From the NCBI RefSeq assembly GCF_021155775.2, contig NC_060235.2:34636607-34700606 (forward strand): a DNA stretch of 64,000 nucleotides. Reading direction: 5' to 3'. Made by a program: the position numbers and the translations under genes. This document shows, one piece after another, positions 24,417-37,649 of this stretch. The notes under the pieces are model-generated. The model saw only the letters and a list, made by a program, of their open reading frames with translations. It was not told where the DNA came from and did not search any database. The DNA comes from Neodiprion pinetum (lineage: Eukaryota; Arthropoda; Insecta; Hymenoptera; Diprionidae). Every line of letters begins with the position of its first letter. The first letter of the stretch is position 1.

Positions 24417-27400
24417 GAGGGTTTTTAGATTCGAAAGTCTGATTGCCGACGATAAATATAATTATGACAAATGTTCCGAGTGAGGGAGGCATTGTTTCTG
24501 AACCGAGATTGCGCAAAGTTGGTCCGATTCAACCATAGCTCAATATTGATTGTTCCGTATGGACAGAGCGGAACGACGTCCAATGATGCGTGAAATGTGA
24601 ATGAAACGGTTTCAATTATCCAAATGTATACCTATCTACCTGCCTATGCCTGCATGGTTAACGATCGTCGATCACGAGCCAATCTGCTCTGTCCGTTGGG
24701 CGCGGAATGCCTTGAAACGGAGACCGATAAATAGACAGGTGCAGGACATAGACAAACAAGGATACGCGTGCGCGCGGGTCTACATGGATTTTGATGAATT
24801 AATCAAACGGTACCTACTGTATTTCGGATAGAATATGCCGGTGTCTGCCGGACGTGCGTTGTTACCGGAAAGTCGAATGTAGATATCGCGATGTAGAACG
24901 AGGCCAAACATTTCTGCAGGGAATGTGAAACGGATGTTTGGACATACGCGCATACACGTGCACAGCAAACATGAGGAGGCCCACCTATCGTTATTGTTGT
25001 TGCTCAATTTCTGCAATGCCCGAACCCTGCACTGCAGACAAGCCGGATCATCGCATCGGTTTACCTCGGCTCTATCGGCTTACCATGGCTACGCATGTCT
25101 CTCGAGAATACAAAGGGCAGTGCAAAAAGTTAATTACAAAATGATTCGTGCCAAAGAAACCGCAGTACTATAAGCCCTCTCGTATCCCGTAGGATTCCTG
25201 TATCTCTAGCTGAGCCCCTGCACCCTATACAACGTTCTCTCCCTCTCTCCCTCACTCCCGCTCCCGCTCCTCGCCAAACTGAACCCGTCCTGGGCTTCTA
25301 CCCGCTAATAATGTGGGTTCTTGTACCGCTGACCAGAATGCAAATTATTATATGTAAATAAAATTCAGTTGCCTGAGGTTGCCTGATCTGGTCTGATTGT
25401 AACCCTGCAAATAATACTCGAACATCATTTTCAATATGTGATAAATGGGACGGGAACAACGTCGCTTTTGCATCTGCTCGATCAAGACGCAATATCACTG
25501 GTTGAGAAGAGATTAGTTTATCGAAGTACGTTCGCAGGGACTGAGTTCACAATATACTTTGAGTGCGGGATACAAGTATATCATATACGACGTGGTCTAC
25601 GAGGAATTCTTTGAGAAATTAGACCGGTCCTCGATGTTTGCGGAGGAGTTCGTCCCCCTATTTATCATGGTCCGTGCAGAGACTCGCGCTTGCGATAATC
25701 ACGGCGTCTCGAATTCAGACTCGCACTGACACTCATCATCTCGGCACGTGTGGAGGTATGACTTGTACGGAGACTGGAGGAAGTTGCCTCAGATATTTGA
25801 GCGTATTACTCACGTACGACGTGTGCAGTACGTAGGCGCTTGGAACGCGCGAGTCACTTTGGTACATAATGGTATCGCAGGAGAATACAGTCAGAGTCGT
25901 TGAGCCACTGCCGCCACCGCAGGACATGACGTATTCATAGGAGATTGATTGGACGCGTTGTCTGTGTTTGAATTGTGAATCCAACCTCAAAGACAAATGA
26001 GGGACGCCTGGTTCTCGTGAGCGACGTAGCCACCCGTGGGTCTCAGTTGGTCGCTTCGCGTCCCTTTACAACCATTATTAATACCCGTACATTCGTCATT
26101 TCACTCCGCAACTAAGTAAGTAAGCAATGTTTGCTTTGGCGCAAATCAATCAAGTGAACGGTAGCCGTGAGACTTGATTGCTCCGATGCCGAGGATGCGA
26201 CCGACGCGTCATTGATTGAAAACCCCTTGAAGATAAGAAAATTGCTGATAGCTCTGAAAATCACTTCACTGAAATAATCACTGGGAGGTAGAGATGCTTC
26301 GTTAGGCGTCACATCGACCGGACTCGAGATGCAAAAAGGCACCCCGTTCGTCCTGAACAGGGCTTTGGAGATCCTCGCTCCGGAGCTGTTCATCAATCAT
26401 TTAAATGTAACGCAGCGGCTGGGGTTCCTTGCAGAGCCCGTTTCGATGCATTTTGCCCTGACATCTGTCATGCTGAGGCCACGGAGCTGCGTGCGCGTTC
26501 ATTGTTCTCGGTTCCAACACAACCTCGAGCAAACATAACACCGAACACTGTGCGTGGTTCGGAGTAAACCTATTTTAATAGCGATTAGTTAATGCCAAGA
26601 AGAAGAATCACCTCGAGGCGGGGAACAAGGCGGATTGTTCGAAAGGCGTTGGGAAACGTTCGAAAAATAAAAGGTATCTCCGAACCTGATCAAACAGCGC
26701 AGAATCCGTGTTCTGGAATCGTCACTGTGTGATGCAAATCCTGCTATGCGTGAGTCGGTGGTTACCGCCTGCCAATATGATTCGATTCCGAGTACGAGGG
26801 ACCATCGAATTCCAAGGTATCCGATACGTAAGAGCCGTGCCCATTCCAGTCGGCCGACAGCATCCCATGGCAATATACCTCCGAGGAGAAGCTGACTGGG
26901 ACGTAACATAATTACTTTAAGTTGAAATGGAGGCTCGGTAATCTAATCAGCATCTTATCAAGGATGGACCGGAAGACCCCGGGCCATTTAACGGCGTCAC
27001 CAACCCATCTGGGGGCTCGACTCCGACCTCCCTACCAATCAGACTTTAACCCTAACCGGGTAGTCGGCTCCACCGCACCTTCATCCCCCCGTCTTAGACT
27101 TTCGCCAGTGCGGATCGAGCGGTCTTTCCACTTTCGGTAATTGCTAGCGAGATTTCGGAAAGCCGGGTCGAGGATAGGGGGTGGCTTATAACCTGGCGAC
27201 GGTGATCAACCGATGTCCAAATCCAAGACACGTTCTCTGCAGGTCTTCAGAGGTCTGCGATAAAAGCGGATAACGCTTGATTGATATTACAATTTCAAAT
27301 CTCGGTAATCCGGGGGTGCAGTTTGCTGCATGAAATCCACTGCGCCGATCCACCGCCCGCGAACAACGACTACTTTACCTACGTAAACCCTTTAACGTAA

Positions 27401-30400
27401 CGAATTGCCTCCGGTATATTACCTGCGGGCATATTATGGACACACGTACGCGCGCATGTACCGAATGCGAAGCTTCCACCGTATTAGCCTTAATACCTCT
27501 GCAGATTGCAATATTCAATCGAGCAGACACTGCCGTGGGGAAATTACAACGCTAAAGCCGGAATCTTTATTGAATCTGGTGCAGAGCGCGCGGCACGTCT
27601 CTACGTTTACCTATTCCTAAATCAAGCACACCGCTGCGCACTTTTTTCTGTAACACTGCCGGGTTAGGGTTGATTCTCCGACATGGATGCACCGTCGAAT
27701 GCTTCATAGCAATTTACCGTCCCAGTTAACGGAAGACCGAAAAGATCTCGGAAAATCCAACGCGAAGGTTATTAACGGTGCATAACTTCTGAATATTGGA
27801 AGCCTAATGGCAAGTCAAGAACCTTTAGATACCCGAGATGCCGAGAAAAATGTTCAAAACATGAGAAACTAAATTTGATCCTCGCTGTTTGTTGACGAGA
27901 ATTGAACCGTCTTCGTCTCATTCTGCGATGTGTAAATAGTCTCGACAACGTCGAGCGTCGCACAGCCTGAAATTAGCGAAAGCACGACGGAAGTCGACGA
28001 TGTCAATCATTTGCTTTTAATTTATTCCCTTCCCGAACTGGAGTAACCTTCGGTATTTAACCGTCGAGAATGGCTGGGCGCCGAAACCCTCGAGATCGCC
28101 GTCGACAATGGCGTCGAGGAGAGGGTGATCCGGTTGAACCCTGCCTATACTGGACATACGTACATGTACATACCCATGTACAGCTATATAAGGGTAAACG
28201 TAGCGGAAGACACGGAGTGGGCGCGGGGAGAGCCGCGAGATTGTGATGAGAAACGGGAAAGGGGTGAACGCGCGGCCGACCATACGAAACTGAACAGTGA
28301 TTAACCCGGGGAATCAGCCGGGCTTACCAAGGTTCAACCCTACTCTGCCAAAAGCATGCCCCACTTGTGCACGCTTCATTGGTCATCTGACGAGGGCTTG
28401 GATTCCATCGAGTCTCTTGGTTCAAGGCTGAACGCTTCGGGCAACTGAAGAATTCCTATTGCTTCCGTCTAATGAACCTGTGCACGACTGTTCAATGACC
28501 AAGAAGAACTGTTCATTTGTCCTTTTGGCGACGTACGCTTCGAGCTCGCTCTCTGTGTTACGGCAGAAATCATACGTCGTTGACTAAATCTCTCAATTCT
28601 CTCGCCCTCTCACATCTGGTGAATTGCACGCATATAAAATTCGAGATGCAAACATCGTGTTCGATTTGAATGAACGTACGATACCCGGAAACACTGCCAC
28701 ACGATCGTTTTATTCGAACCTGCACAGGGATGAATTATAGATACACCAATTGAAAATTAATTTGTTCGGATATCGAAAGTGTTGCTGAAAAAATTCTGCT
28801 CAGCGAAATCGTTTTTCTTATTTTCATTGCAAAATATGTACTAGAGTACTGCAAACTCGGTGATTCAGTGGTATTTACAGTTACGCGCATTGTGCGAAAA
28901 TTGATCGAGGGGAGGATCAGATGGTTAAAATTTAAGTTCGCGTCTTGGCGCGTAATATTTGGCCTCCAGTCTCCTATTCGCCGGGGGACAACACGTTGCC
29001 CGAAGCGCATTAACACAGACAGTTTTCAGGGACTCGTATTAATTGGTATTGCTGTTGTTGAGCCCACAGCTGCACGCCCGCTTACATATGCAAACAGCCC
29101 CGTGAAATTATCTATATACTAAGATAGGAGGGTGGCTGCCGGATGGGGATCAACATAATCCCGACTGTAACGTTCTCAATATCGATCTCGGCTCAACGCA
29201 ATTTCTTTGAGAAGAAGCGTACGGTGTCTCGACAAGCAAGCAAATATTTACAGGGAAAATTGATACTCCATCAATTGTCAACAGTTTATCTTCACACGTA
29301 GCCGATGCTTCGATCGAAGATGTCGACGTAGTTTTCAGTGATTGCCACGTAAACATGAAATAAGGCAACCTTTAAAAACGCTTGTATCTCGTTTATTGGT
29401 AAAGTGTGGCAAGAGAATATTACAACTTTTGTGATAATCAGGAACCATCGGTAACCATGCTTCGGTATCTCCGTTACGAAGTCATCGCAATTCGAAGTAT
29501 CTGCTGCTCGCCTGCCAATCCATCAAGCAGACAACGTCGAGATCCGAGAGCCTTTATACCTACAGTAAGATCGAAACGCAATCGAACAACGGACGATACG
29601 ACGAGACGCACGATTCGATAAAAATGGAGTGACTAAAGCGTGACAAAGGTCTTTCGTTGACATTTACCGGCTCTCAGACCCGTTATATCGGCACCGAGAT
29701 CCTCACCATCGAAAGCGTTGAGACATCCGTTACATCGGCCATGTTGGAAATAATTTTATTTGTGCTTCGTTCGAGACCTGGGAAAATGTTTATTTCGGAT
29801 ATTCATTTGCTATGAAAAATTTGGCAAGTGGATCCATCTGCTGTAGACTGAACAATTCACTGCAGAGAAGCTCAATGGAAGGACTCCGGGTGGATAATAA
29901 CCAAGTACCACGCGCTGCGATAGTTTTCTTTGCCATCTGCCGGGGCGAAGCTTCGCGAGTCGCGAGAAGAAAGTCGGTGATAGCCGCCGTAGCATGACAG
30001 GAACCGTTTCGAAAACGCCGCGGGGTGCTTGGGCCCGTGGAATGACTCTGCCTCGAAGATGATGAGCTGTAAAACGGTGTAGTCCGCTGCCATTACAGAT
30101 CCCATTATACGGTTCTTTTGTTGCTGCACCTCACTAATCTCGATTGGTTTACAGATAAAGCACAATTTGTCTGTCATTCTGCGTTTAATTGCAATCATTA
30201 ATGAAGGGCAGGTTGATTAAAGTCACCTTGTTGTCTTTCGTCGGAGGCAGAAACGTTCTTTATTTGTCCTCACCAGGATCAGATTCAATAGGTTGTTCGC
30301 TCGATCGATTAATTGTTGCATCGCGAGTTCGATTATCCAGCAACATCTTAATTACAATTTAATTACGATCGTACGCGGGTGAGTTTTGATTTGCAAACTC

Positions 30401-31328
30401 ATCAATGCGTGTGTGCCGTTTAAGGCTCGTACGGTAATATCAAATATCGTCATGCTGTATCGATTAAAATACTTTTCGCAGAATGATGACGATACTCTAC
30501 GTGCACTTTGGAAAACGATTTCGGTTATTGAACATGACGCGGAAATAGAGTATCAGCTTTGAAAGCAATCGCGTTTGTAACATTACAAAGTGCTTATTTT
30601 GAACAATTTTGTAACCTATCTGCATCCATCCCCAACCTATGTAATCCACCCCCATGCGAAATATACACACGTCCAATCGTGACAAATCTTAAAACCGCCG
30701 ACACACTTTGGCTCGAGTTTATTCCTAGACTTGTCAAAACTAAATTCGGAATCAGGTATACTGATTCTGGACTAGTGATAAAAGTTACAAATAAAAACTT
30801 ACGAATAGCAGACCATTGGACAATGAGTCGTAAAAATTACACCAAAAAGTTATCCAATGCCGTCAGCGCTCCAGCCGTAATTTTCGAGTAAAAACAAAAG
30901 AAACCGAAAGGCGTCTCGTTTTGTACGAAACTTCAAAGACAAGAAAGACCATAAATTATAATCATTATCATAAATGGGTATGTGAGCATCGGGCGCTGCA
31001 CTGCAGGTTTATATTTTGAACTTTTTGTCTTCAAAACGTTTTTATTATTTTTTCTTTTTTTTTTCTCCTGCGTGCAGTTTGCGGTCACCGCCCGTGGCGA
31101 CTACTCAAATAACGGTGAGTTGTAAGCGAATTTTTTGCCGAATAGTATATAAAAGTATAGTGTAAAGACTCGAGTAATCGCAACACTTGCGCGGTCCTAA
31201 TCGTTCTGTAAAAAATGTGCTTAGCGTATTGTTACGTCGGTATGTAGGTATTATTAACGGGTTTTTTTGCCGCAGGTAGAAAATTTACATGCAATCCGTA
31301 TCTCCATGCCTAGCGTAAAACCCCTACC

Positions 31329-31344
31329 AAAGAGAGAGAGAGAG
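31329..31344. repeat. (AG)n microsatellite
   Basis: About eight AG dinucleotides followed shortly by a TATATATA run. No promoter role can be argued because no exon lies just downstream. Confidence 0.7.
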
Positions 31345-32979
31345 TTACAACATATATATAACATTAAAACGAGTTAACCGTAGTGAAGAGAAGGTCGGGG
31401 TGATGAAAGATCTTCTCGACTTGAGGTCGGAGGGCGCATCAGAGAGTTCCGGAAATAAAACGTAACGCCGCAATTAAAGGCTGGGACTAATTGTGGCAAA
31501 TGACACGCGAGACTAATTGCGTTTTATCTTGGTAAATTAATCGTTGGTCCGGTCGCGGTGCAACATCACCGATGAACCAACAGCTCTGCTCCACGAGTCC
31601 GATGATAAAATGCCAGTCATCCGAGCAGCCTCGACCAAGTCCAAGTACGCGGGCGAGTTCACAATCGCATCGGAACTAGGTCATACCTGGAAAGAACGCG
31701 TGACATACGGCCGGCGGTTTTGTTTCCTCCTTTTTCTTTCCTCCTCTCCTCGTTCTCCTTTTTTTCTTCTTTCTCTGCTCAGTGCACTCGCCTCAGCCGC
31801 AGAGAAAAGATGATGGAACGATCGCAACAAAAGGAGTCATCCGTCGTGCGAGCCGAGGCCGGCTGGCCGGCTGACTTTTGATTCGTTCGAATACCTTCAA
31901 AGAGTGACACGAGCTCTTCCTACACCAGAATGAAGAACTCGGTAAGCACCGGCGTGCGAACTGTCAGGACAACTCCCGTATAAGGAAAAATCTATATAGG
32001 TATAAGGCGACAAAGGAGCCGCGAGGAAATGCAATCGGAAGAGACCATCCCAGCCAATCGACTTGCAATCCAGTCACGTCATCCGAGAGAATTTTCTGGA
32101 CCACTCTTTCCTTCCTGCATGGCGCACGGGCAATCTCACCACATTTATCCTGCGCACCTTACAACTCAGTTTGCCTTCCGTGTGTCGATAATCGAAAACT
32201 CCCCGTGGAGTTCGGCTCGAGCCGATAGATACGAGCTTGCAGTGAAAAATTGTGAGAGAGCGGTATTGAAAAAGAAACTTAGGGCACTTCTCAAGGTATC
32301 GATCCACGTGGATAATATCCGAAATATATGGCTCGATTGCCTCCGGAGGAATTAACCGTAGGTTAAATTGAAGCGCGATTCATCGAAAAGCGCACGAGTC
32401 GAAGGAATAATTCTTCGCTCAAACGCGGCGTAATGAGTCCACTATGTATGACCAGTCATTGGAAAACAATGGGCCCTATGTCGACGAGATCCCGCTCGAA
32501 GTCATATAACCGTTAAGAGACGATTGATAGAAACCTATTGTGCAGCGTCCGTTCTTTCTTGACCAGAGTGACGGGCTGTCAGAAGAGCCGTTGCCCCGGC
32601 ATGCCTCTTCTTGGCCGGGTGGGTGTCAACGTCTCATCGACGTTCTTGACTCCTCATATCCCCATACTGCCTGTCCGAATTCTTTATCTTCCTTTTACCC
32701 TTCCACCTTCTCTATTCTTCTGCCGTCTCGAAGCCGGCATCGACGTTCGTTTGTTCCCTGATGGACGGTTACTGTTTTTGCAAGCGATCAAGCCTCTTCT
32801 GAGAACCCGAGACGGTCAAGATCCTCTTATCTCAGGCACTTGTTTGCATTATACGTAACGTGGACAAGTTCGGTACGCTTTTATTGGCTCGGGCATTATC
32901 GCGAGGTGGATCATTCGGGAAAAACTACGGTTGCGCGAACCGCAACGTGACTGGGAGAACGCGGATTTTCCGTGTAATC

Positions 32980-32996
32980 AAAAAAAAAAAAAAAAA
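32980..32996. repeat. 17-nt adenine run
   Basis: An A-homopolymer of 17 nt. A poly(A) tail of a retroposed element is conceivable, but I found no recognisable body or target-site duplication. Confidence 0.7.
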
Positions 32997-35900
32997 CCGA
33001 TTGCGCTCAATCCTGGATTAGTCGCACTGTCGCCGTATTTAACGTCAGAATTACCTTTACGTGTAAACTGTATAATCTTGAGTTTACAAAGTGCTCGGTT
33101 CAACGGCTCCTGTTTTAATGATAAAATAATTGGCCCTGCATCCAATGTAAGATTATAAAGGGGATGCAGAAGAGTCATATCAGGTGGTGTGAGAGCCTTG
33201 CGACGAGATCGCGAAGAGGCTGGAAAAGACGTGGCCAAGAAGATCCTCGACGATCTAGGTGAGCTTAGGCATGGAGACGGTTGAGTGTCCGTGTGATGGA
33301 TAACTTGGGCGCAAAAGTGACAGAGAGAGGGATAAAGGCGAGGACAGAGGCCCAAGAGAGAACAGATTACAACGCAATTATGTCGCACGACCATTAGAAC
33401 ATCCCGACTGACAACGGAGAATCTTTGGCCATTCGACACGGGTTCTCTCCTAATTATAACCGGCACACTGTCCGGCATTCCTTACTCCTCTACCCTCGGG
33501 ACTACGACCTGCGATAGCGCGAACCTCCACCCTCGGGAATCAGGGACGCTTCTTGGGTCCCGGAATACAAGCATAATAATATTGTATTATCCGTTCCACC
33601 CTCACATCCGTTCTCGAACTGTCACCAATCTCAAGATAATAGCTTGAAGGGCGTGGATTCTGTGAAAATTTGTCACGTGGCCATTTCCAGGCTCTGCAAG
33701 TCCATCGTCTGGCTCGCTGGGAAACGAAGAGCATCTTCTGGCAGAGGACTATCGACGAGTGTCCGATGTATTTAATTTTGCTAGTAAACTCAATTTTTAG
33801 AATTTTCGGAAGATATTTCTTTTTGAGTAATAAAACCCGTGGTCTAAGAAATCCAAAACCCGGTGAAGGACATTTTTATGTACACTCTACACAATATTTA
33901 AAAATAAAAAATGGAAAACGCCGATGGTGAAGGTCATACGTAGGTCGGTTTGGTATGGAATGCCTCATACACAGAGATGCACTGCTCCGCGCAAGGCGGT
34001 CTATGCTACGTGTTAAAATCTGCCTAATTACAACGTAAAGGAACAAGTATTATATCGCCATTTTGCAAATACAATTGGAAGAGATGGAAGGTCTCTAGGC
34101 TGTGGTGGAGGCAATCTGGGTACAGGGAACCACAAAGATGATTATTACCGAGAAAGTTGGACATGTAGTTTCCTTGTAGTTCGAAATCCCACACGGAACA
34201 ATGGTATCCGGACGAGGGTCAAATCGTTGGTTGGGGAGGGATTAGGTTGGGTTATTTCAATCCAAGAGATTACGATTACAGGGGTGAGTGATGGTTAACC
34301 CGTCAGCAGTCCTCTTTAAGTGTGGAAGATCTTTGTTTTCGAAATGCGCGTCGATCTTAAAGCGATTCCTCATCCTTATCCTCGAGAGATCTTCTCACGC
34401 GTGACGTACCGCGCAGGAAACCAAAATAAAATCGACAAAGGCAGCAGGAGCGGCTAGGTGAGCAAACGGTTCACCAACAAAGTCACTAAAATCAGATTAG
34501 CCTGAATATTTTGATTACATCGTAGGCGCTGTAGTTAGGCAAACGCCATTAACTATTAGAGAAATCCCGAGAAGAACAATTATTATTCGTGAGGAAACGA
34601 ATAGTAATAAAATTCCATGACCAAAGCACTTTTTAATTCGAACCATTTATTAAGCCCCTCTTTCCCTCCCCCTCTCCATCATGTGTATAATTTCTGGGGA
34701 CCATAAATAACGGCGGGAGTAAATGACAGAAACGCTGGGCAGACGTTAGACATATCCTTCTGCATCCCTCGTCTAGATGATGACCAAGTAATTACTAGGA
34801 TAAAATGCTTAAACGCCGGTTGCTAAACCGGGTTAACTGCACCTCTTGACTGCCTCTGCCTCCCTTCCTCCTATATCACAGGTAGATGTGTATATCTAAA
34901 TATAAGTATACGAAGAAAGTCCCTCGCCTTGAGAGATTATATACCTACTCAAAACGAAACAAGTCTTGATATCGAGAATTCGGTTTCTTCTTTGTTCCGC
35001 TCACACATACAATTCCCACTCTTGATCGCGTGAGCTATGCAACCCTTCAAAAACAGTTACACAGTATTATTCATTATTTCAATACCAAGATTCGAGAACG
35101 GTTCAGGGTAATGAAAGGTTTTCCAATCACCGGCTTTACGCGACCTGACACGGCAATTGAGTCGAGTAAGCAAGACTGTTGCAGAGCAAAATTACGTCGC
35201 CAAAGGACGAGAGACAGGCGAGCGATAGTCGGCAGGACTCGATAAGACCTATATCAAATTCTTTTTCGAAAAAACTCCCTCCATTAAATTGTCGACGCAA
35301 CGACTCTTCTACAACAGACCCGATACAGAATCAGTTCATCATTTTTTCCTCCAGGGAACCAAACACCACGCTTATGGACTCGAGTTGAATTGGCGCGTGT
35401 GAGGTCCGCCGAGTGGAGACAGTTACGAGCGTTGATGAGCTCCGAGTATTCTAATGAAGAAACTGCTTCAGGGTAGTACCTTATAGCAGCCGCCCCCCGG
35501 AGTGCGACATCCTGCCACCCGCAGGGCTCATTGTCCTTGTTTAGATCGCTCGGTCAGGCCGTTCCAGCCTCGCGGCGCAGTCAAGAGTCGGCCCAATCAG
35601 CAAAATCCACTTTTACTGAGCTATGATTGGAAGAAGTTGAAGCTTTGTTGGTGCACGAGACTCATCGATTTTGAGGTTAGAAATAGGTAATCACGTATGC
35701 AAACGCAATCGGTGAGTGATTCTTTGATGTCGCGAAGAGATGGCGAAAAGCTTCGTTCGAAATTGTTGGATGTCGGAGGATCCTGGGTAGGTATATTTTA
35801 TCGAGGAACAAGCTACGAAAATGTTCCTAGTACTCCACGGCGTAAATAACTGAGAGAACCAGAGAAAGCTCGAAAGAGGATGACGGCTCTGATCATGTGG

Positions 35901-36486
35901 CTAGATCGATGGCCACGTAATACGACTACTTCCATCGTGTAGAGGAGACAGCGAGTGAATCCAGTTGATAATCTGGTGGGTAAAATTTATCGTCGTAGAG
36001 TGCCGGGGGGGGATATCGAGGCGTCGAGACGTCAGTCCGAGACGTTCATGCAGCGCGCGTAATAAAATAGAAGTGTATCTTACGGCTGGAGGATGGTTTA
36101 CGCGCAGGCCCGGCTTATAATTTTCGTGCAATTAGAGTCAAACCCCGATCAAACGACTCCGCGGCCTTGGCGCTTCTCCATACCCGCATCTGATCATTAT
36201 ATAATGCCAAGGCATCGGATCGGTACCGCGAGAATCTCGCTCGTTCCTCTCTTTTGACAGATGGCTCGGTGGATCGCCAAATTGCCGTTTAACCTTTAGC
36301 TCCGGAGACCCAACAGCCCTTCTCACGTTATTATACACCGAGGCACCAAACTACATTGTTTAGATAATTCATTGAAATCGCTGCTGTCCAGGAACAGTGT
36401 AGGTACCCGAAGGCCTCCAGACACGTCCGCGATGTGAAATATGATCGCGCGAATTACGGACGACGGAGGACCTGCATCACATCGCG

Positions 36487-36816
36487 ATGGCTCGCCTCTA
36501 CAACGAAGACCTTACGGCGGTTGCAGGAATTTCTCACACCGAGCTGGTATTCTTAACGCTAAACTACGAAACGTCTAGTCGGATACCAGCTTCGGTTTGT
36601 CAGGAGTTGGAGGAGCAGTTCGAAGATATCGCTGAAGCACGGCGTTTTCTTGCCGATGCGCGCTACGCGCGGCTCGGGAACCGAACGAGAACTTTTCCCT
36701 ATCTTGATTCTTCGAATAGCCATGACGTTTTCTGCTTCAACTTCGCCGACGCGATTCGAGTGCTTCTTCTCAACACGGACGATGTGAAATTAAGATCCGC
36801 TAAAGCCAAGCCTTGA
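36487..36816 (+). CDS. Hypothetical 109-residue protein, single exon
   Basis: ATG in a reasonable context (ATCGCGATGG) opens a 109-codon frame ending in TGA. Codon choice looks genuinely coding: AAC, GAC, TAC, TTC and GAG are favoured and there is no low-complexity bias. The product is soluble, with no signal peptide or membrane segment. A hydrophobic N-terminal third is followed by an acidic, probably helical segment (CQELEEQFEDIAEARRFLAD, about residues 38-57), then an aromatic stretch HDVFCFNFADAIRVLLL (about 78-94) and a lysine-rich end. I do not recognise the family. A 10-bp perfect hairpin overlaps the stop codon. It could be a small lineage-specific gene or one exon of a larger gene; chance is possible but less likely than for other frames here. 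Confidence 0.45.
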   Translation: MARLYNEDLTAVAGISHTELVFLTLNYETSSRIPASVCQELEEQFEDIAEARRFLADARYARLGNRTRTFPYLDSSNSHDVFCFNFADAIRVLLLNTDDVKLRSAKAKP

Positions 36817-36841
36817 TTCCACCTTGCAGGCTGGAATCAAG
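36812..36841 (+). repeat. Perfect 10-bp hairpin over the stop codon
   Basis: CTTGATTCCA at 36812-36821 pairs perfectly with TGGAATCAAG at 36832-36841 across a 10-nt loop. The TGA stop at 36814-36816 lies inside the left arm. It does not match the histone 3' stem-loop consensus. Confidence 0.7.
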
Positions 36842-37430
36842 CGACAGTATTTTACCTGTGTGACGTTTCGACGGCGTCAACTCATAATCATCGATGTAAC
36901 AGTAATTCTTCATAGGTTGGTAAGCACTGCTCGAGTCGTCGGAGTAAAAATCATGACGTTATAATTCGAGATCCCATTTCGTCCCGCATCCATCTCACTG
37001 TCCGAAGTGGTGCTATTACCTATCAAGATGACATGAAAAATTCAAGTCTTTCTCGAGAAGAGAAGCTTCCACCTCGAAGTTTATGGGTATAGGTATATCT
37101 ATGTATAATATCATACATAGTATTAAAGTGTCCTGATTTAAAGACCTAAAGAGGTAATGGCGGCAATTTTCTTTTTTTTTTTGATAGGGAGAGAAAGATC
37201 GGAGCTTTTTTAAACTTTGAGTGTATTTTAATTCACATTTGAAAAGTATGAGCAAAAATTTTTATCATCCAACTGTCGCAGAACGGCAGCGTTATTAGCT
37301 GACCCGTTAAGTTAAGAATACATCTTTGGTCAACGGCTGACCATCGAAGGGCCTAGCCGCTTGAGTCTGGAATCGGCAGGGAAGATAAAGTGCGTATTTG
37401 CTGTCTGAAATGTAAAGACGGAAATCATTA
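36842..37430. other. Spacer before the repeat island
   Basis: No supported gene. Contains a T-run near 37170-37182 and no other notable structure. Confidence 0.5.
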
Positions 37431-37470
37431 TACATCATATCATATCATACATCATATCATACATCATACA
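37431..37470. repeat. CATAT/CATAC tandem repeat
   Basis: About 40 bp of alternating CATAT and CATAC pentamers with a longer TACATCATATCATA periodicity, at the start of the repeat-rich island that ends near 38330. Confidence 0.8.
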
Positions 37471-37498
37471 CAGTATTACAGTTCGAAACCAAAGTTTG

Positions 37499-37520
37499 GA
37501 TGTTCGGATGTTCGGACGTT
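37499..37520. repeat. Short GATGTTCG direct repeat
   Basis: The octamer GATGTTCG occurs twice in tandem, followed by a one-base variant (GACGTTCA). It is immediately followed by a TGACGTCA palindrome at 37528-37535. Confidence 0.6.
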
Positions 37521-37527
37521 CAGAAAG

Positions 37528-37535
37528 TGACGTCA
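37528..37535. promoter_or_regulatory. Perfect CRE-type palindrome TGACGTCA
   Basis: TGACGTCA is the consensus site for CREB/ATF bZIP factors. A second half-like TTGACGTCG follows at about 37554. No gene start is recognised nearby, so function is uncertain; an octamer of this kind can occur by chance. Confidence 0.3.
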
Positions 37536-37649
37536 CCCAAAATTTTTTTTCTCTTGACGTCGTTGATCGAAAATCAGCTAGCCAAATTCCTCAGTCTGGA
37601 AACAACCGCGCAGTAGAGCGGACGCCGGACGTATGAGAATCGCGTTCCG

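Larger units (their letters stand above)
20151..36486. other. Long stretch without supported genes
   Basis: No domain-bearing frame, tRNA or intact mobile element is recognised in these 16 kb. Open frames such as 21915-22379 (+), 23964-24353 (-) and 32978-33478 (-) overlap other frames and have no family resemblance. Visible landmarks are simple repeats: A-rich at 23186-23199, TA/CA-rich at 24393-24416, GA at 31329-31344 and an A-run at 32980-32996. Confidence 0.5.

Noticed and set aside
32978..33478. 166-codon minus-strand frame
   Set aside because: It ends in a poly-Phe run made by the A-homopolymer at 32980-32996 and has no protein-like domain character.
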